Of a stretch of 64,000 nt of DNA, positions 17,206 through 26,342 are shown one piece after another (position 1 is the first letter of the stretch; every line of letters begins with the position of its first letter). The position numbers and the translations under genes are program-made. The notes beneath the pieces are model-generated. The model saw only the letters and a list, made by a program, of their open reading frames with translations, did no database searches and was not told the origin of the DNA. The DNA is from Thiocapsa roseilacustris (GTDB lineage: Bacteria > Pseudomonadota > Gammaproteobacteria > Chromatiales > Chromatiaceae), in the NCBI RefSeq assembly GCF_041903755.1, contig NZ_JBBWVE010000029.1:25630-89629 (forward strand), given 5' to 3'.

Positions 17206-20037
17206 ATGAAGCCCTGGAGAGAAATCGCGGTTCCCCATCAAGACGTTCTGGAAGGGTCGTTTCAGCAATCCGAGTTCGCCGCCGACATCACCGCCGTCCA
17301 TACCGGACGCGCCCCGCGCGAGTATCAGGATGCGGTGGCCTTCTTCGAGCGCACCTTCATCACCGAAGGCATGGGCCTTCTGTTGACGCAGGTCGCGCAA
17401 CGCCTGGCGGGTCGGGGAGGCGAACCCGTCATCCAGCTTCAAACGCCCTTCGGCGGCGGCAAGACCCACACCGAGCTTGCGGTCTATCACCTCGCCACGC
17501 GCGCCTGTCCCTTGTCGGACCTCGCCGGGATACCGAGCCTCGTCGAGCGGGCCGGTCTGATGGATGTCCCCAAGGCGCGCGTTGCCGTCCTGGACGGTAC
17601 GGCCCATTCCCCCGGACAGCCCTGGAAGCGCGGCAAGCGGACGATCAACACCTTGTGGGGCGAGATGGCCTGGCAGCTTGGCGGCGAGGAAGCTTTCCGC
17701 CTTGTCAGCGAAGCCGACGCCCACGGCATCTCGCCGGGCAAGGACGCGCTGCGCGATCTGCTGGAGCTTCATGCCCCGTGTGTTGTCCTGATCGACGAGC
17801 TATTGGCATACATCCGGCAGTTCCCGGAAGGCAAAACGCTCAGCGGTGGCAGCTTCGACAGCAACCTCTCCTTCGTGCAGGCCCTCACCGAGGCGGCCAA
17901 ACTAGTTCCGAACGCCATTCTGCTCGCGTCCCTGCCGGAGTCCGAGGTCGAGGCGGGCAGTCAGCGCGGAGTGGCCGCCCTGCGTGCCCTGGAGAAGACC
18001 TTCGGACGCGTGCAGGCCCTCTGGAAGCCGGTCGCCACCGAAGAAGCCTTCGAGATCGTGCGCCGCCGTCTCTTCGAGCCGGTGCGCGATCCCAAGGCCC
18101 GTGAGGCCGTTTGCCGCGCGTTCGCGGATGCCTATGTCGCCGAGGGTGCGAAGCTCCCCTCCGAGACACAGGAGCGCCACTATTACGATCGGCTCATGCA
18201 GGCGTACCCCATCCATCCCGAGGTTTTCGACCGGTTGTACGAGGACTGGACCACGATCGACGGCTTTCAGCGCACGCGTGGTGTGCTCAAGCTCATGGCC
18301 AAAGTCATCTATCGCCTCTGGAAGGACGACAACAAGGATTTGCTCATCCTGCCGGGCAGCCTGCCGCTGCACGACGGGAGCAGCCGCAACGAGCTGACCT
18401 ACTACCTACCGGCGGGCTGGGATGCCGTGATCGAGAAGGACATCGACGGCGACCGTTCCGAAACCGTCGAGCTGGAGAACAAGGAGCCGCGCTTCGGCCA
18501 GGTCGGCGCGGCACGCCGCGTCGGGCGCACCATCTTTCTCGGCAGTGCCCCGTCCTCGGTCGCGACCAAGGCGACGACACGGGGGATCGATACCGCCCGC
18601 ATCCTTCTGGGCTGTCTGCAACCCGGACAGGCATCGTCGATCTATACCGATGCGCTGAATCGCCTTGCGGATCGCCTGCACTATCTCAACAGCTCCGGCG
18701 ACAAAGCCCAGGATACGACCCGCTTCTGGTTCGATACCCGTGCGAACCTGCGACGGGAGATGGAGGACCGCAAGCGCCGCTTCGACGACAAGACCGAAGT
18801 GCGCGGCAAGATCGCCGAGTCGCTCAAGAAAGTCGTCGGCCACGTCGGCTTTTTCGATGGGGTCCACATCTTCACGCCCCATGCCGACGTATCGGACGAC
18901 ACGGCGCTGCGTCTCGTCGTGCTTCCGCCTGAGTATTGGTATACGCGCGAAGAGTCCCGCCTTGCCGTCGAGGCCGTTCTCGATGCAGTCCAGAAGAACG
19001 GCGCAAAGCCACGCTATCGCGGCAACCGACTCCTGTTTCTCGCGCCGGAGCATGGGTCCTTGTCGCGGCTGAAAGACGCGGCGGCGGCCGCGCTTGCCTG
19101 GGGCTCCATCGTCGATGACGTGAAGGAGGGCCGCCTGACCATCGACAACTTGCAGCAGAAGCAGGCCGAGAAGGAATGCAAGAGTGCGGAGGAGGTGCTG
19201 CCGCGCGCGGCCCGCGAATGCTACAAGTGGTTGCTGTGCCCGGGCCAAGACGCCCCGACCGATCCCAAGCCCGCGGTGGAAGCATTCCCGCTCAACACGA
19301 CCGGCGGATCTCTCGGGTCCGAGATCGAGCGGGTGTGCCGGGACAACGAGCTGGTCATTTCGACCTGGTCGCCTATCCATCTGCGGACCCTGCTCAAGGA
19401 TCTGTACTGGAAGAACGACCAGATCGCGGCCAAGGCATCCGGCCTGTTCGAGGACACCCTACGCTATCTCTATCTGCCGCGATTCAAGAGCCGGGATGTC
19501 CTGCTCCAAGCGATCCGCAGCGGTACTGCGAGCCGCGATTTCTTCGGCACGGCCTATGGTCAGAACGGCGAGACGTTTGAAGGGTTTCAGTTCGGCGGCG
19601 GCGATGTGGTCTTCGACGACACACTGCTGCTGATCGAACCAGAAGCCGCGAGGGCCTATGAAGAGGCCCATCGTCCCGCTTCGCCGACACCCGGACCGGA
19701 GCCGGAGAAGCTGGGTGTGGCCGACACACCCGACGATACGGCCCCGCCGGTTCCGCCGGTCCCGCCGGGTCCAGGACCTGCGCCCCGTCCTGACCCCGTT
19801 ACGGCCAAGCCGAAAACCTTTCACGCGAGCGCGGAGGTACCGACCGCAACGGCGAAGATGCGCCTCGTGCAGATCGCCGAAGAGATCGTCTCGGTGCTCT
19901 GCTCGGACCCGAACGCAACGGTTCGCCTGGTGGTGGAGATTTCGGCGGATTTTCCCGAGGGAGCATCCGATGCAGTGAAACGGGCGGTTTCCGAGAATGC
20001 CAACAGTCTCGGGCTTAAGAGTGCGGACTGGGAGTAG
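17206..20037 (+). CDS. Anti-phage-associated DUF499 P-loop ATPase
   Basis: A 943-residue ATPase of the DUF499 family, recognised by the unusual P-loop TPFGGGKTHTEL (GGGKTH, residues 83-88), Walker B CVVLIDELLAYI (about 192-203) and the N-terminal PWREIAVPHQDVLEG. The C-terminal third contains a Pro-rich linker (around residue 850) and a small alpha/beta tail. It has a good ribosome site (GGAAGGA) and follows the methyltransferase. DUF499, DUF1156 and a helicase form a recurring predicted anti-phage operon, with DUF499 thought to be an energy-using partner of the methyltransferase. The mechanism is not established. Confidence 0.85.
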   Translation: MKPWREIAVPHQDVLEGSFQQSEFAADITAVHTGRAPREYQDAVAFFERTFITEGMGLLLTQVAQRLAGRGGEPVIQLQTPFGGGKTHTELAVYHLATRACPLSDLAGIPSLVERAGLMDVPKARVAVLDGTAHSPGQPWKRGKRTINTLWGEMAWQLGGEEAFRLVSEADAHGISPGKDALRDLLELHAPCVVLIDELLAYIRQFPEGKTLSGGSFDSNLSFVQALTEAAKLVPNAILLASLPESEVEAGSQRGVAALRALEKTFGRVQALWKPVATEEAFEIVRRRLFEPVRDPKAREAVCRAFADAYVAEGAKLPSETQERHYYDRLMQAYPIHPEVFDRLYEDWTTIDGFQRTRGVLKLMAKVIYRLWKDDNKDLLILPGSLPLHDGSSRNELTYYLPAGWDAVIEKDIDGDRSETVELENKEPRFGQVGAARRVGRTIFLGSAPSSVATKATTRGIDTARILLGCLQPGQASSIYTDALNRLADRLHYLNSSGDKAQDTTRFWFDTRANLRREMEDRKRRFDDKTEVRGKIAESLKKVVGHVGFFDGVHIFTPHADVSDDTALRLVVLPPEYWYTREESRLAVEAVLDAVQKNGAKPRYRGNRLLFLAPEHGSLSRLKDAAAAALAWGSIVDDVKEGRLTIDNLQQKQAEKECKSAEEVLPRAARECYKWLLCPGQDAPTDPKPAVEAFPLNTTGGSLGSEIERVCRDNELVISTWSPIHLRTLLKDLYWKNDQIAAKASGLFEDTLRYLYLPRFKSRDVLLQAIRSGTASRDFFGTAYGQNGETFEGFQFGGGDVVFDDTLLLIEPEAARAYEEAHRPASPTPGPEPEKLGVADTPDDTAPPVPPVPPGPGPAPRPDPVTAKPKTFHASAEVPTATAKMRLVQIAEEIVSVLCSDPNATVRLVVEISADFPEGASDAVKRAVSENANSLGLKSADWE

Positions 20038-20112
20038 GCGATGCGTTCCGAGTGGGTAGGCTTCTTGGCCGAGTAGGCGATCTGTTCGTGTCTGTCCTTT
20101 CAGGAGGTTCGG

Positions 20113-20685
20113 ATGGGCGGTAACCGATTGAACTGGGATATGGAGAATCGGCGCGCTCGGGCCAGACGTCATGGCTCCGAATCAGCCTTCGTGGATCTTC
20201 CTCCGACCGGATCGTTTGCCGACCGCGCCCGCTATTTCGACAAGAGCCAAGGGAAATCGCCTAAGCCGCGCGAACCTCTGAAACCCCTGGTCAAACCCGC
20301 ACCGCTGCGCCCCCAGCCACACAAGGGGGGAAAACAGAGCCAAGGGATGCCACGGCAGACCACACCGACCACGCCGTTGGCGAAATGCCCCGAGTGCGGA
20401 GCGCTCGTCATAAAACTGCGCGCGCACATCACGAAGGCACACCCGGCGTTGGCGGCCACCAATGGCAGCGAGAAAAGGCCCAAGGCGGCTGCCAAGAAGC
20501 CGAGCCCAAAGGAGCAACCTAAGCGGAGCAAGGCCGCACAGCAGGTGCAGACGGCCAAGCAACCCATGCCTGCCCTTGGTCCAGAGCAGTGCCCGTTCTG
20601 CGTTGCGCAAGCATCCGATCTGCATGATCACATCCTGGACGAGCATGGATCGGAAAAGCTCGTGCAGTGGATTCTTTCTCGCTGA
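20113..20685 (+). CDS. Protein with two C2H2-like zinc fingers and basic linkers
   Basis: A 190-residue protein that starts after an AGGAGG ribosome site. Two finger-like modules are plain: CPECGALVIKLRAHITKAH (about 94-112) and CPFCVAQASDLHDHILDEH (about 156-174), each Cys-x2-Cys...His-x(3-5)-His. The regions between are Lys/Pro-rich and likely disordered. Nothing else is recognisable. Its place between DUF499 and Mrr suggests a nucleic-acid-binding or adaptor role in the same operon; this is inference. C2H2-like pairs of this kind are uncommon in bacterial restriction loci. Confidence 0.6.
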   Translation: MGGNRLNWDMENRRARARRHGSESAFVDLPPTGSFADRARYFDKSQGKSPKPREPLKPLVKPAPLRPQPHKGGKQSQGMPRQTTPTTPLAKCPECGALVIKLRAHITKAHPALAATNGSEKRPKAAAKKPSPKEQPKRSKAAQQVQTAKQPMPALGPEQCPFCVAQASDLHDHILDEHGSEKLVQWILSR

Positions 20686-20710
20686 TGAGCAGACAGTCCA
20701 GGAGTTGGGC

Positions 20711-21574
20711 ATGGCAAAAGACCAGCAGATCCCGCAGTTTCACGAGCTGATGAACCCTCTCCTAAAGGCGCTCCGCGACCTTGGAGGATCCGGCTCGATC
20801 GCCGAAATCGGAACCAAGGTCATCGAATCGCTGGAGCTTCCGGAGAGCGTTTTGAACACCCTCCACAACCCCGAGAAGAGTAGCCAGACCGAGTTGGAGT
20901 ACCGATTGGCATGGGCGCGAACATACCTGAAAAAGTTCGGGGTGCTGAACAACTCGAACCGCGGGGTTTGGGTCATTGTCCCGGAACAACAGCATGTCGA
21001 AACCATTGATCCTCAAGACGTCGTCAAGACGGTCCAGGAGTTCCACCGCCACGAGCGCTCGACAAAACTCTCCGTTGGAGAAGCCGAAGAGGATCTGCCC
21101 GAGGCAGCGGAAAACTGGCGGGCGGCGCTCCATCAAGTCTTGACGAAGGGAATGACTCCGGATGCCTTTGAACGGCTCGTCAAGAGGATGCTGCGGGAGT
21201 CCGGTTTCGTGAAGGTCGAGGTCACAGGCCGCAGCGGCGATTGCGGCATCGACGGTAAAGGGATCATGCAGATCGGTGGACTGCTCAACTTTCACGTGCT
21301 GTTTCAGTGCAAGCGATACCAGGGATCGGTATCGCCGAGTGCGATTCGAGACTTCCGCGGGGCACTCGTCGGCAGAGCGGACCGGGGTCTGTTCGTCACG
21401 ACCGGCACCTTCACGAGTGAAGCAACCAAAGAGGCCACCCGAGACGGCGCCCCGCCGATCGATCTGATGGACGGCGAGCAGCTCATCGACAAGCTGAAAG
21501 AGCTTGGACTCGGCATCAAGACGGAGATGGTCGAGCGCGTCGACATCGATGAAGACTGGTTCAAGAACATCTGA
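20711..21574 (+). CDS. Mrr-family restriction endonuclease
   Basis: A 287-residue type IV-like endonuclease. Residues 1-95 form the Mrr_N winged-helix domain (FHELMNPLLKALRDLGG ... RGVWVIVPE). Residues 140-270 are the Mrr catalytic domain: FERLVKRMLRESGF, GDCGIDGKG with the active-site Asp, and VLFQCKRYQG, the QxK variant of PD-(D/E)XK. The start at ATG 20711 matches the Mrr_N boundary, and the stop of the zinc-finger gene lies 25 bases upstream. Mrr enzymes cut methylated or otherwise altered DNA. Encoding one beside a methyltransferase operon is notable, because self-methylation could be toxic. Confidence 0.85.
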   Translation: MAKDQQIPQFHELMNPLLKALRDLGGSGSIAEIGTKVIESLELPESVLNTLHNPEKSSQTELEYRLAWARTYLKKFGVLNNSNRGVWVIVPEQQHVETIDPQDVVKTVQEFHRHERSTKLSVGEAEEDLPEAAENWRAALHQVLTKGMTPDAFERLVKRMLRESGFVKVEVTGRSGDCGIDGKGIMQIGGLLNFHVLFQCKRYQGSVSPSAIRDFRGALVGRADRGLFVTTGTFTSEATKEATRDGAPPIDLMDGEQLIDKLKELGLGIKTEMVERVDIDEDWFKNI

Positions 21575-21825
21575 TGCTCCCCGTTGATCGACGATCGCCC
21601 GCGACCGAAGCAGATACGCTCGGCCTCGCCCGAAATACACCTCTGCGCACCCTGCGCACAGCCTCCGTTGCAGCCCTCGCTGCTCCGCCGTGGATAAACA
21701 GTGCGTTTCGCTCCCGATCCGCACGACCCTCGTCGATCGACACCTGATCCCCGCCCCCGACGGTAGGACATGACGAAAAAGGTTAGATCGTCCGAGCGCA
21801 GCGAGCGACGACCTTATTCGTTGGG

Positions 21826-22090
21826 CTATGTAATTGCTTCAGAAAGAGCATCGGCCATACGAAACCCATCGTGCGTGACAAAGTACATTTCATTCTTACC
21901 TGCCTTGTCTTCGGTGAGCCCTTCGCGTTCGAGTTCCTCTACCGCTGCCTCCCATTTGGCTAAGTTGCGCCGATCGTTGCTCTCGATAAAATTGCGTCCT
22001 CCCGCTTGGACGTCGGTCCCGCCCAGATATGCGAGCCTTATGATGATCCCATCTCCCTTTCCAGCAGCTGCAAGCAGGACCTTTGCATCT
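21826..22090 (-). pseudogene. 3' remnant of an unidentified gene
   Basis: A minus-strand frame of about 87 codons reads naturally (GGRNFIESNDRRNLAKWEA, AVEELEREGLTEDKAGKNEM, YFVTHDGFRMADAL) and ends at 21826. There is no start codon, and a TAA sits immediately upstream in frame. The pattern, a helix then EREGL...F.VTHDGF, resembles a winged-helix-like C-terminal module. It appears to be the surviving tail of a larger lost gene. The rest of 21575-22363 shows no supported gene. Confidence 0.45.
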
Positions 22091-22363
22091 TGTTAGCTCA
22101 GACCAAAAATACCTCCGTGGACAGTGCACCAAGTGCACGACGTGCACACCATATCGAGAAGGTCGGGGGTAAGCATCAGCAGCAGGTTGAACTCGATCGA
22201 CCGGTCGGCTACGTCTGAAACGGCCGATGACAGGTAGCGGCTGGCACGAAAACGAGCTGCACCAGTTTCGCCCGAAGCGTCCGCAGTTGATTTTTACACC
22301 ATTTCAGGAAGTCGATAACTGATGTCTGCTCGTTGCCCATTGGGCGCGCCGGTCCAAATTCGC

Positions 22364-22858
22364 TTAGCCTGAACTCAGGCTCTTGCCGAGTTCGATGATA
22401 CTATGCCATTTATGTAACGGCATTCCTTCGACATACTCCCGATATAAAACGCTGTCTGTCGGGCTGGGTATGAAGGCTGGGCGATCTTTTAGTAGCCCGA
22501 AATGAATCTCTAGTGGCTGTTCGATGTCATCATAGTCGGGCAAGACATTTGCCAAGATGCCGGCTGCTGGAGGCTCGGCCGATCCGTCTTGGTCGAAGAG
22601 TTTGCGATACCGGACAAAGACTTTCTTGGAAACTTCGGCCCACACGCCCCACCCATAAAGGGTCTCCAATTCCGGCACGGGCACGTCAACGGTACCGCGA
22701 ATGAAATAGCGCCAATTATCCAGAGAGCAGAGATCGGAGGATGTTATGGCTCGGGCCGCGCGTTGATCCTCCGGCAGATTGAAGATGATGTCAGGAAGGG
22801 TGAAAGCCATTTCCATTTGGGATGGGTTGACTTCTTTTCCACAGCAAGGGCATTTCAA
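22364..22858 (-). CDS. DUF2199 domain protein
   Basis: A 164-residue protein starting MKCPCCGKEVNPSQMEMAF, with a single CxxC knuckle, followed by the DUF2199 blocks TLPDIIFNLPEDQR, SDLCSLDNWRYFIRG and YGWGVWAEVSKKVF. The end (YVEGMPLHKWHSIIEL) is also typical. DUF2199 proteins are small cytoplasmic proteins of unknown function, common near immunity and toxin loci. The gene stands alone here with no clear operon partner. Confidence 0.75.
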   Translation of the reverse strand: MKCPCCGKEVNPSQMEMAFTLPDIIFNLPEDQRAARAITSSDLCSLDNWRYFIRGTVDVPVPELETLYGWGVWAEVSKKVFVRYRKLFDQDGSAEPPAAGILANVLPDYDDIEQPLEIHFGLLKDRPAFIPSPTDSVLYREYVEGMPLHKWHSIIELGKSLSSG

Positions 22859-23328
22859 TGGTTAGACTCCTTAAAAAAGTTCCGTCTCTTGATCTTGGAT
22901 CATTTTGAGGTGTTTGCCGAAAGTCGCACAAAATGCTCTCGGAATCCCGGTACCCCAAAGCCACTAATAACGCCTCAGTCTACGAGAAACCAGAACTTAT
23001 CAGTATCAAAGGCAAGCCGCGATAACAGATCTATTTGCAGAACAACTTGATCGCGTTCTCGATCACGCTCGGCGGTACAATCTCGTCCGCTTGCTGCCTA
23101 CTGGTTAAAAATTGGGAACCACTACCAGCGCTTTCCCAAAAATGCTTGCCGTTCTCGCAGTTGATGCTGAGGTTGCCAATGAAAGTAGCGGTCTTCCTGG
23201 AAGCGCCCTTCATCGACCAGCACCAGCCGAACACTTCGACGACGCTGGACTGATGAACTGTTAAGGATACAATAAAGCCGGACCGCGCCGCAGTGGTCTT
23301 AATGTTAGGTACTATCTGGAGATTAGAT
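22859..23328. other. Intergenic stretch, possible gene scraps only
   Basis: About 470 bases between DUF2199 and the secreted-protein gene. A 67-codon minus frame (23031-23234, ending VIENAIKLFCK) could be the tail of a lost gene, but no start region or family is recognisable. No terminator or mobile-element end was identified with confidence. Confidence 0.4.
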
Positions 23329-23805
23329 ATGCGCTACTCGATTCTTGTTCTTAGCTCTATTTTATTAGCGCAAATGGCTTGTGCTGATGAGGCGTATCAT
23401 ACATACCACAATTATAGATTTAGCTACTCAATAGCCTACCCAAAAGACATTATGTATCCGCAGGGCGAGTCAGATAATGGAGATGGACAGAAATTCCTCT
23501 CAAAAGACGCCGATGCAAGTCTTATAGTGTATGGGTCAAATAATGCGCTGGATCAATCTCTGGAAGATCGATACCTTGAAGAATCAAGAGGAGGGACTAA
23601 TCAAGATCCTACAAAGGTTGTAACATATAAAGTCCTAAGAAACGAGTGGTTCGTCGTTTCCGGATATAATTCCGGAAATGTTTTTTACCAGAAGACCATC
23701 TTGAACAATGACCAATTTAAGACTTTTTACTTTGCGTATCCAGAAGGGAAGAAGCAATTTTTCGATCCGATAACTAAGTATATCGCAAGCTCATTTAAAG
23801 GGTAG
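23329..23805 (+). CDS. Small secreted (periplasmic) protein of unknown function
   Basis: A 158-residue protein. Start ATG 23329 gives a standard signal peptide (MRYSILVLSSILLAQMACA, cleavage likely after ACA). The mature part YHTYHNYRFSYSIAYPKDI then ...LIVYGSNN... and ...KTFYFAYPEGK... is rich in aromatic residues and looks like a compact beta/alpha domain similar to other hypothetical exported proteins whose mature part begins YRFS(I/V)xYP. The gene is AT-richer than its neighbours, suggesting separate acquisition. No partner gene is evident. Function not assigned. Confidence 0.6.
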   Translation: MRYSILVLSSILLAQMACADEAYHTYHNYRFSYSIAYPKDIMYPQGESDNGDGQKFLSKDADASLIVYGSNNALDQSLEDRYLEESRGGTNQDPTKVVTYKVLRNEWFVVSGYNSGNVFYQKTILNNDQFKTFYFAYPEGKKQFFDPITKYIASSFKG

Positions 23806-24146
23806 CTTTTCGCACCATGGCATCGACGGCCGCTACGCTGAACGCCGCGGCGGCTCTTGATAGATTCCAGATTGTTGGACCTTCTGCCGGCCCAAGGGTT
23901 AGCCGGAAGTGTCCGCGTTCAATTCTTAAATCTGTTCTACAGACCGATAATGACGGTGCTGGGAGACACTGATCGACGAACTCTGGCGACACGTCTGTAG
24001 CGCATGAAGAGCCCTTTGGGTTGAACGGCATAACTGAGCATAGGCAATGTTGGCAACCCATGTTCACTGGAAGCGCTTCTGCGCCACGGTCTCTGCTCCT
24101 TCGATGAGCGGAATCTGCACCCAAGCCCAATCGCCGATATGTCGGA
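23806..24146. other. Intergenic stretch without a supported gene
   Basis: About 340 bases between two convergent genes. A minus-strand frame covers part of it but overlaps the DUF262 gene in another phase and has a composition typical of a spurious frame. No clear terminator stem was found. Confidence 0.4.
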
Positions 24147-26342
24147 TCAGAATCGCGCCTGAGCGAACCCGTATAACTCCACCGCACGAATGTCCAACAG
24201 AATCTTGAAGGCAGACAGCGAGGTATCAAACGGCTGTTGCGTCTCAAGGTCCTGCTCGAAGACTGACCGGAGTTCGGTTAAGTCCACGCCCAATTCTCGT
24301 GTGTGCGCAAAGCGGCTCTCCAGATACACCTTGGCCTTGTCCCAGACCGCGAGGTTCGATGCTTCGCCGATATTCTTGTTGTGCTCCAGCAAGACGATAT
24401 TGCCAACATTCCAGATCCAATCTTCGTACAGAGGACCCGACTTCGACCAAAGGTGCTTAATGTGTTGCGCCACATCGTCGCGCGGCGAACGTGGAAAAAC
24501 ATGCTCGCGATGCACGGCAATTCCATCGTCTTCGTTGATGTCCAGATCCAATAATATGCCAAAATCCTCGGCATCGCCGCCTAGAAACGCACGTTCGTAA
24601 CAGAGTAATAGATACTTGAACTTCTGATAGTTCAGATCGCGCAACAGAAAACCCGACTTATAGGTCGCCGCCCAATGCAGGCTATGGCGCATCAGACCCT
24701 CGATGTCTTCGGGATAGCCAAAGAAACTCACCGGACGTTTCCCAATACCCCATATGGAGAGTTCCAATGTTTCGGCAAGATTGAAGATGGAGATCGACTC
24801 GCTTCGTGCCAGTCCCGCGAATCCATCAAGCCGGCGCAGTGTTCGCCGCAATTGTCCGGCCAGAAAAGCCGTGGCGGCAGGATGGTTCAGTACCTGTCGA
24901 AGATCTTCCCGCTGACCACCTGATTCAATGTTTCGGTCAAGAAGCACCATCAACGGGGCCAGACGTTCCTGAATGCCGCCCGCATCGCGAATCGCGGAAT
25001 CCGGTTCGACGTCACGGACCACCAAGCTCTCGAATCGACGACCTGTCTGTTGGTGATCCAGCACCATGAAGAGGCTGGGATCGTCCCGACGTCTCTGATA
25101 GAGATCCACCAACCAGGCTTTCGTGAAGCGCGACAAGCCAAGGATCCCGAAGGTCTGAATGATCGGATGCCAACTCCCACCGTCGAAATGGCTAACGAAT
25201 CCTCCGGTAACCTCCAACTCGACGGCGGTTCCAAGCCAGTCGTAAAAATCGGCAATGGCTTCGATATGCTGACGGACCTCCCGAATCGCGACCTCCAGTT
25301 GTCCCGTCCGCTGCGCCGCACGCAGAACCGTTCGCAGCAGATCGTAGATCGACTCCTCCCCGGCCTCCCAGCCGATATCCGGGTGCTCCGGATCGCGCCA
25401 CTCCGCACGATAGAAGCCACGGCGCTTGAGCAAGATATGCAGAATCCTCGCAACATCGGCTTCGGCCTCGTCGCCACGGCGGAAGATGCGTCTCTCGACC
25501 AGGTGTTCGATCCGTTCGTAGAGTCGCCCGAACAGATCATCAATCGGCTGGCTGTGATCCTGCGCCGATGTGCGCTGACCATAGAACACCAACGTCCCCT
25601 TCAGCCGCTCCAGCACGGTCAGACGCTTACCGCGATCCGTTTGCGACACGAACAGGGTAGTCGCCAGTTCCAGATCGCCCTTCAGTTCGATAAAAACCGC
25701 TTGCAGACGTTGCCGCAGAAAGCGGACAAAGGCGTCGGTTTCACCTCGTCGCTCGACGTCGGCGAGCCGCTCCTGGAAGAAGCGCTGGGTCTCGATCAGA
25801 CGGCGATGACTTCTCGTCTCGGAGACCGGCACCTCACCGTGCGCGATGGACTGAAAACACGGCAGGTCCAGCCACCCAAGAGCCAGACGCGGCCACCCTT
25901 CGCGGAACAGAGCCGAGCGCAACGCCGGAACTTCCAAACAACAAAGGAAGAAGGTGGTGATCCGCTGCTGCCCGTCTACGACCAGAAAAGCCTCTGGCGC
26001 CGGATTCAACGTCCGATCGAGCAGAAGGTCGCGGTAGACCGCACGCACCTCCGAATGGACCTCGCTGACCAGTTGCGCCTCGCTCAGACGCGCAAGGTAG
26101 AGCGTACCCAGTAGATAGGGTCTCGTCCGTTCGCCGATCCTATCCGTGTCCTGGCGGAAGGCGTCCTGAAGATCGTTCCAAAAGTCCTCCCGCTGGCGCC
26201 GCTCCCAGGCAAACGAGCGCTGGTAAGTCGGTAGAAAGAAGACCGCACTACCAGTATCGGAAAGGCCCCCCGGCTCGAAAAGTGCCTGATAGAACGGGTA
26301 GATGGCCGCGTCGAGGAAATCCGTTCTCCGGCCGTCGCTCAT
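24147..26342 (-). CDS. DUF262/DUF1524 (GmrSD-like) predicted modified-DNA nuclease
   Basis: A 731-residue fusion of a ParB/Srx-like NTP-binding DUF262 domain and an HNH-type DUF1524 domain, the architecture of type IV GmrSD enzymes that cut glucosylated phage DNA. The DUF262 motifs are FLPTYQRSFAWERRQ (37-50) and LVVDGQQRITTFFL (120-133). The C-terminal HNH shows HREHVFPRSPRDD (about 609) and NVGNIVLLEHNKNIGEASN. Its ATG overlaps the stop of the upstream KAP-NTPase gene (ATGA), so the two are co-translated. The target and the need for the KAP partner are unknown. Family call is strong. Confidence 0.85.
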   Translation of the reverse strand: MSDGRRTDFLDAAIYPFYQALFEPGGLSDTGSAVFFLPTYQRSFAWERRQREDFWNDLQDAFRQDTDRIGERTRPYLLGTLYLARLSEAQLVSEVHSEVRAVYRDLLLDRTLNPAPEAFLVVDGQQRITTFFLCCLEVPALRSALFREGWPRLALGWLDLPCFQSIAHGEVPVSETRSHRRLIETQRFFQERLADVERRGETDAFVRFLRQRLQAVFIELKGDLELATTLFVSQTDRGKRLTVLERLKGTLVFYGQRTSAQDHSQPIDDLFGRLYERIEHLVERRIFRRGDEAEADVARILHILLKRRGFYRAEWRDPEHPDIGWEAGEESIYDLLRTVLRAAQRTGQLEVAIREVRQHIEAIADFYDWLGTAVELEVTGGFVSHFDGGSWHPIIQTFGILGLSRFTKAWLVDLYQRRRDDPSLFMVLDHQQTGRRFESLVVRDVEPDSAIRDAGGIQERLAPLMVLLDRNIESGGQREDLRQVLNHPAATAFLAGQLRRTLRRLDGFAGLARSESISIFNLAETLELSIWGIGKRPVSFFGYPEDIEGLMRHSLHWAATYKSGFLLRDLNYQKFKYLLLCYERAFLGGDAEDFGILLDLDINEDDGIAVHREHVFPRSPRDDVAQHIKHLWSKSGPLYEDWIWNVGNIVLLEHNKNIGEASNLAVWDKAKVYLESRFAHTRELGVDLTELRSVFEQDLETQQPFDTSLSAFKILLDIRAVELYGFAQARF

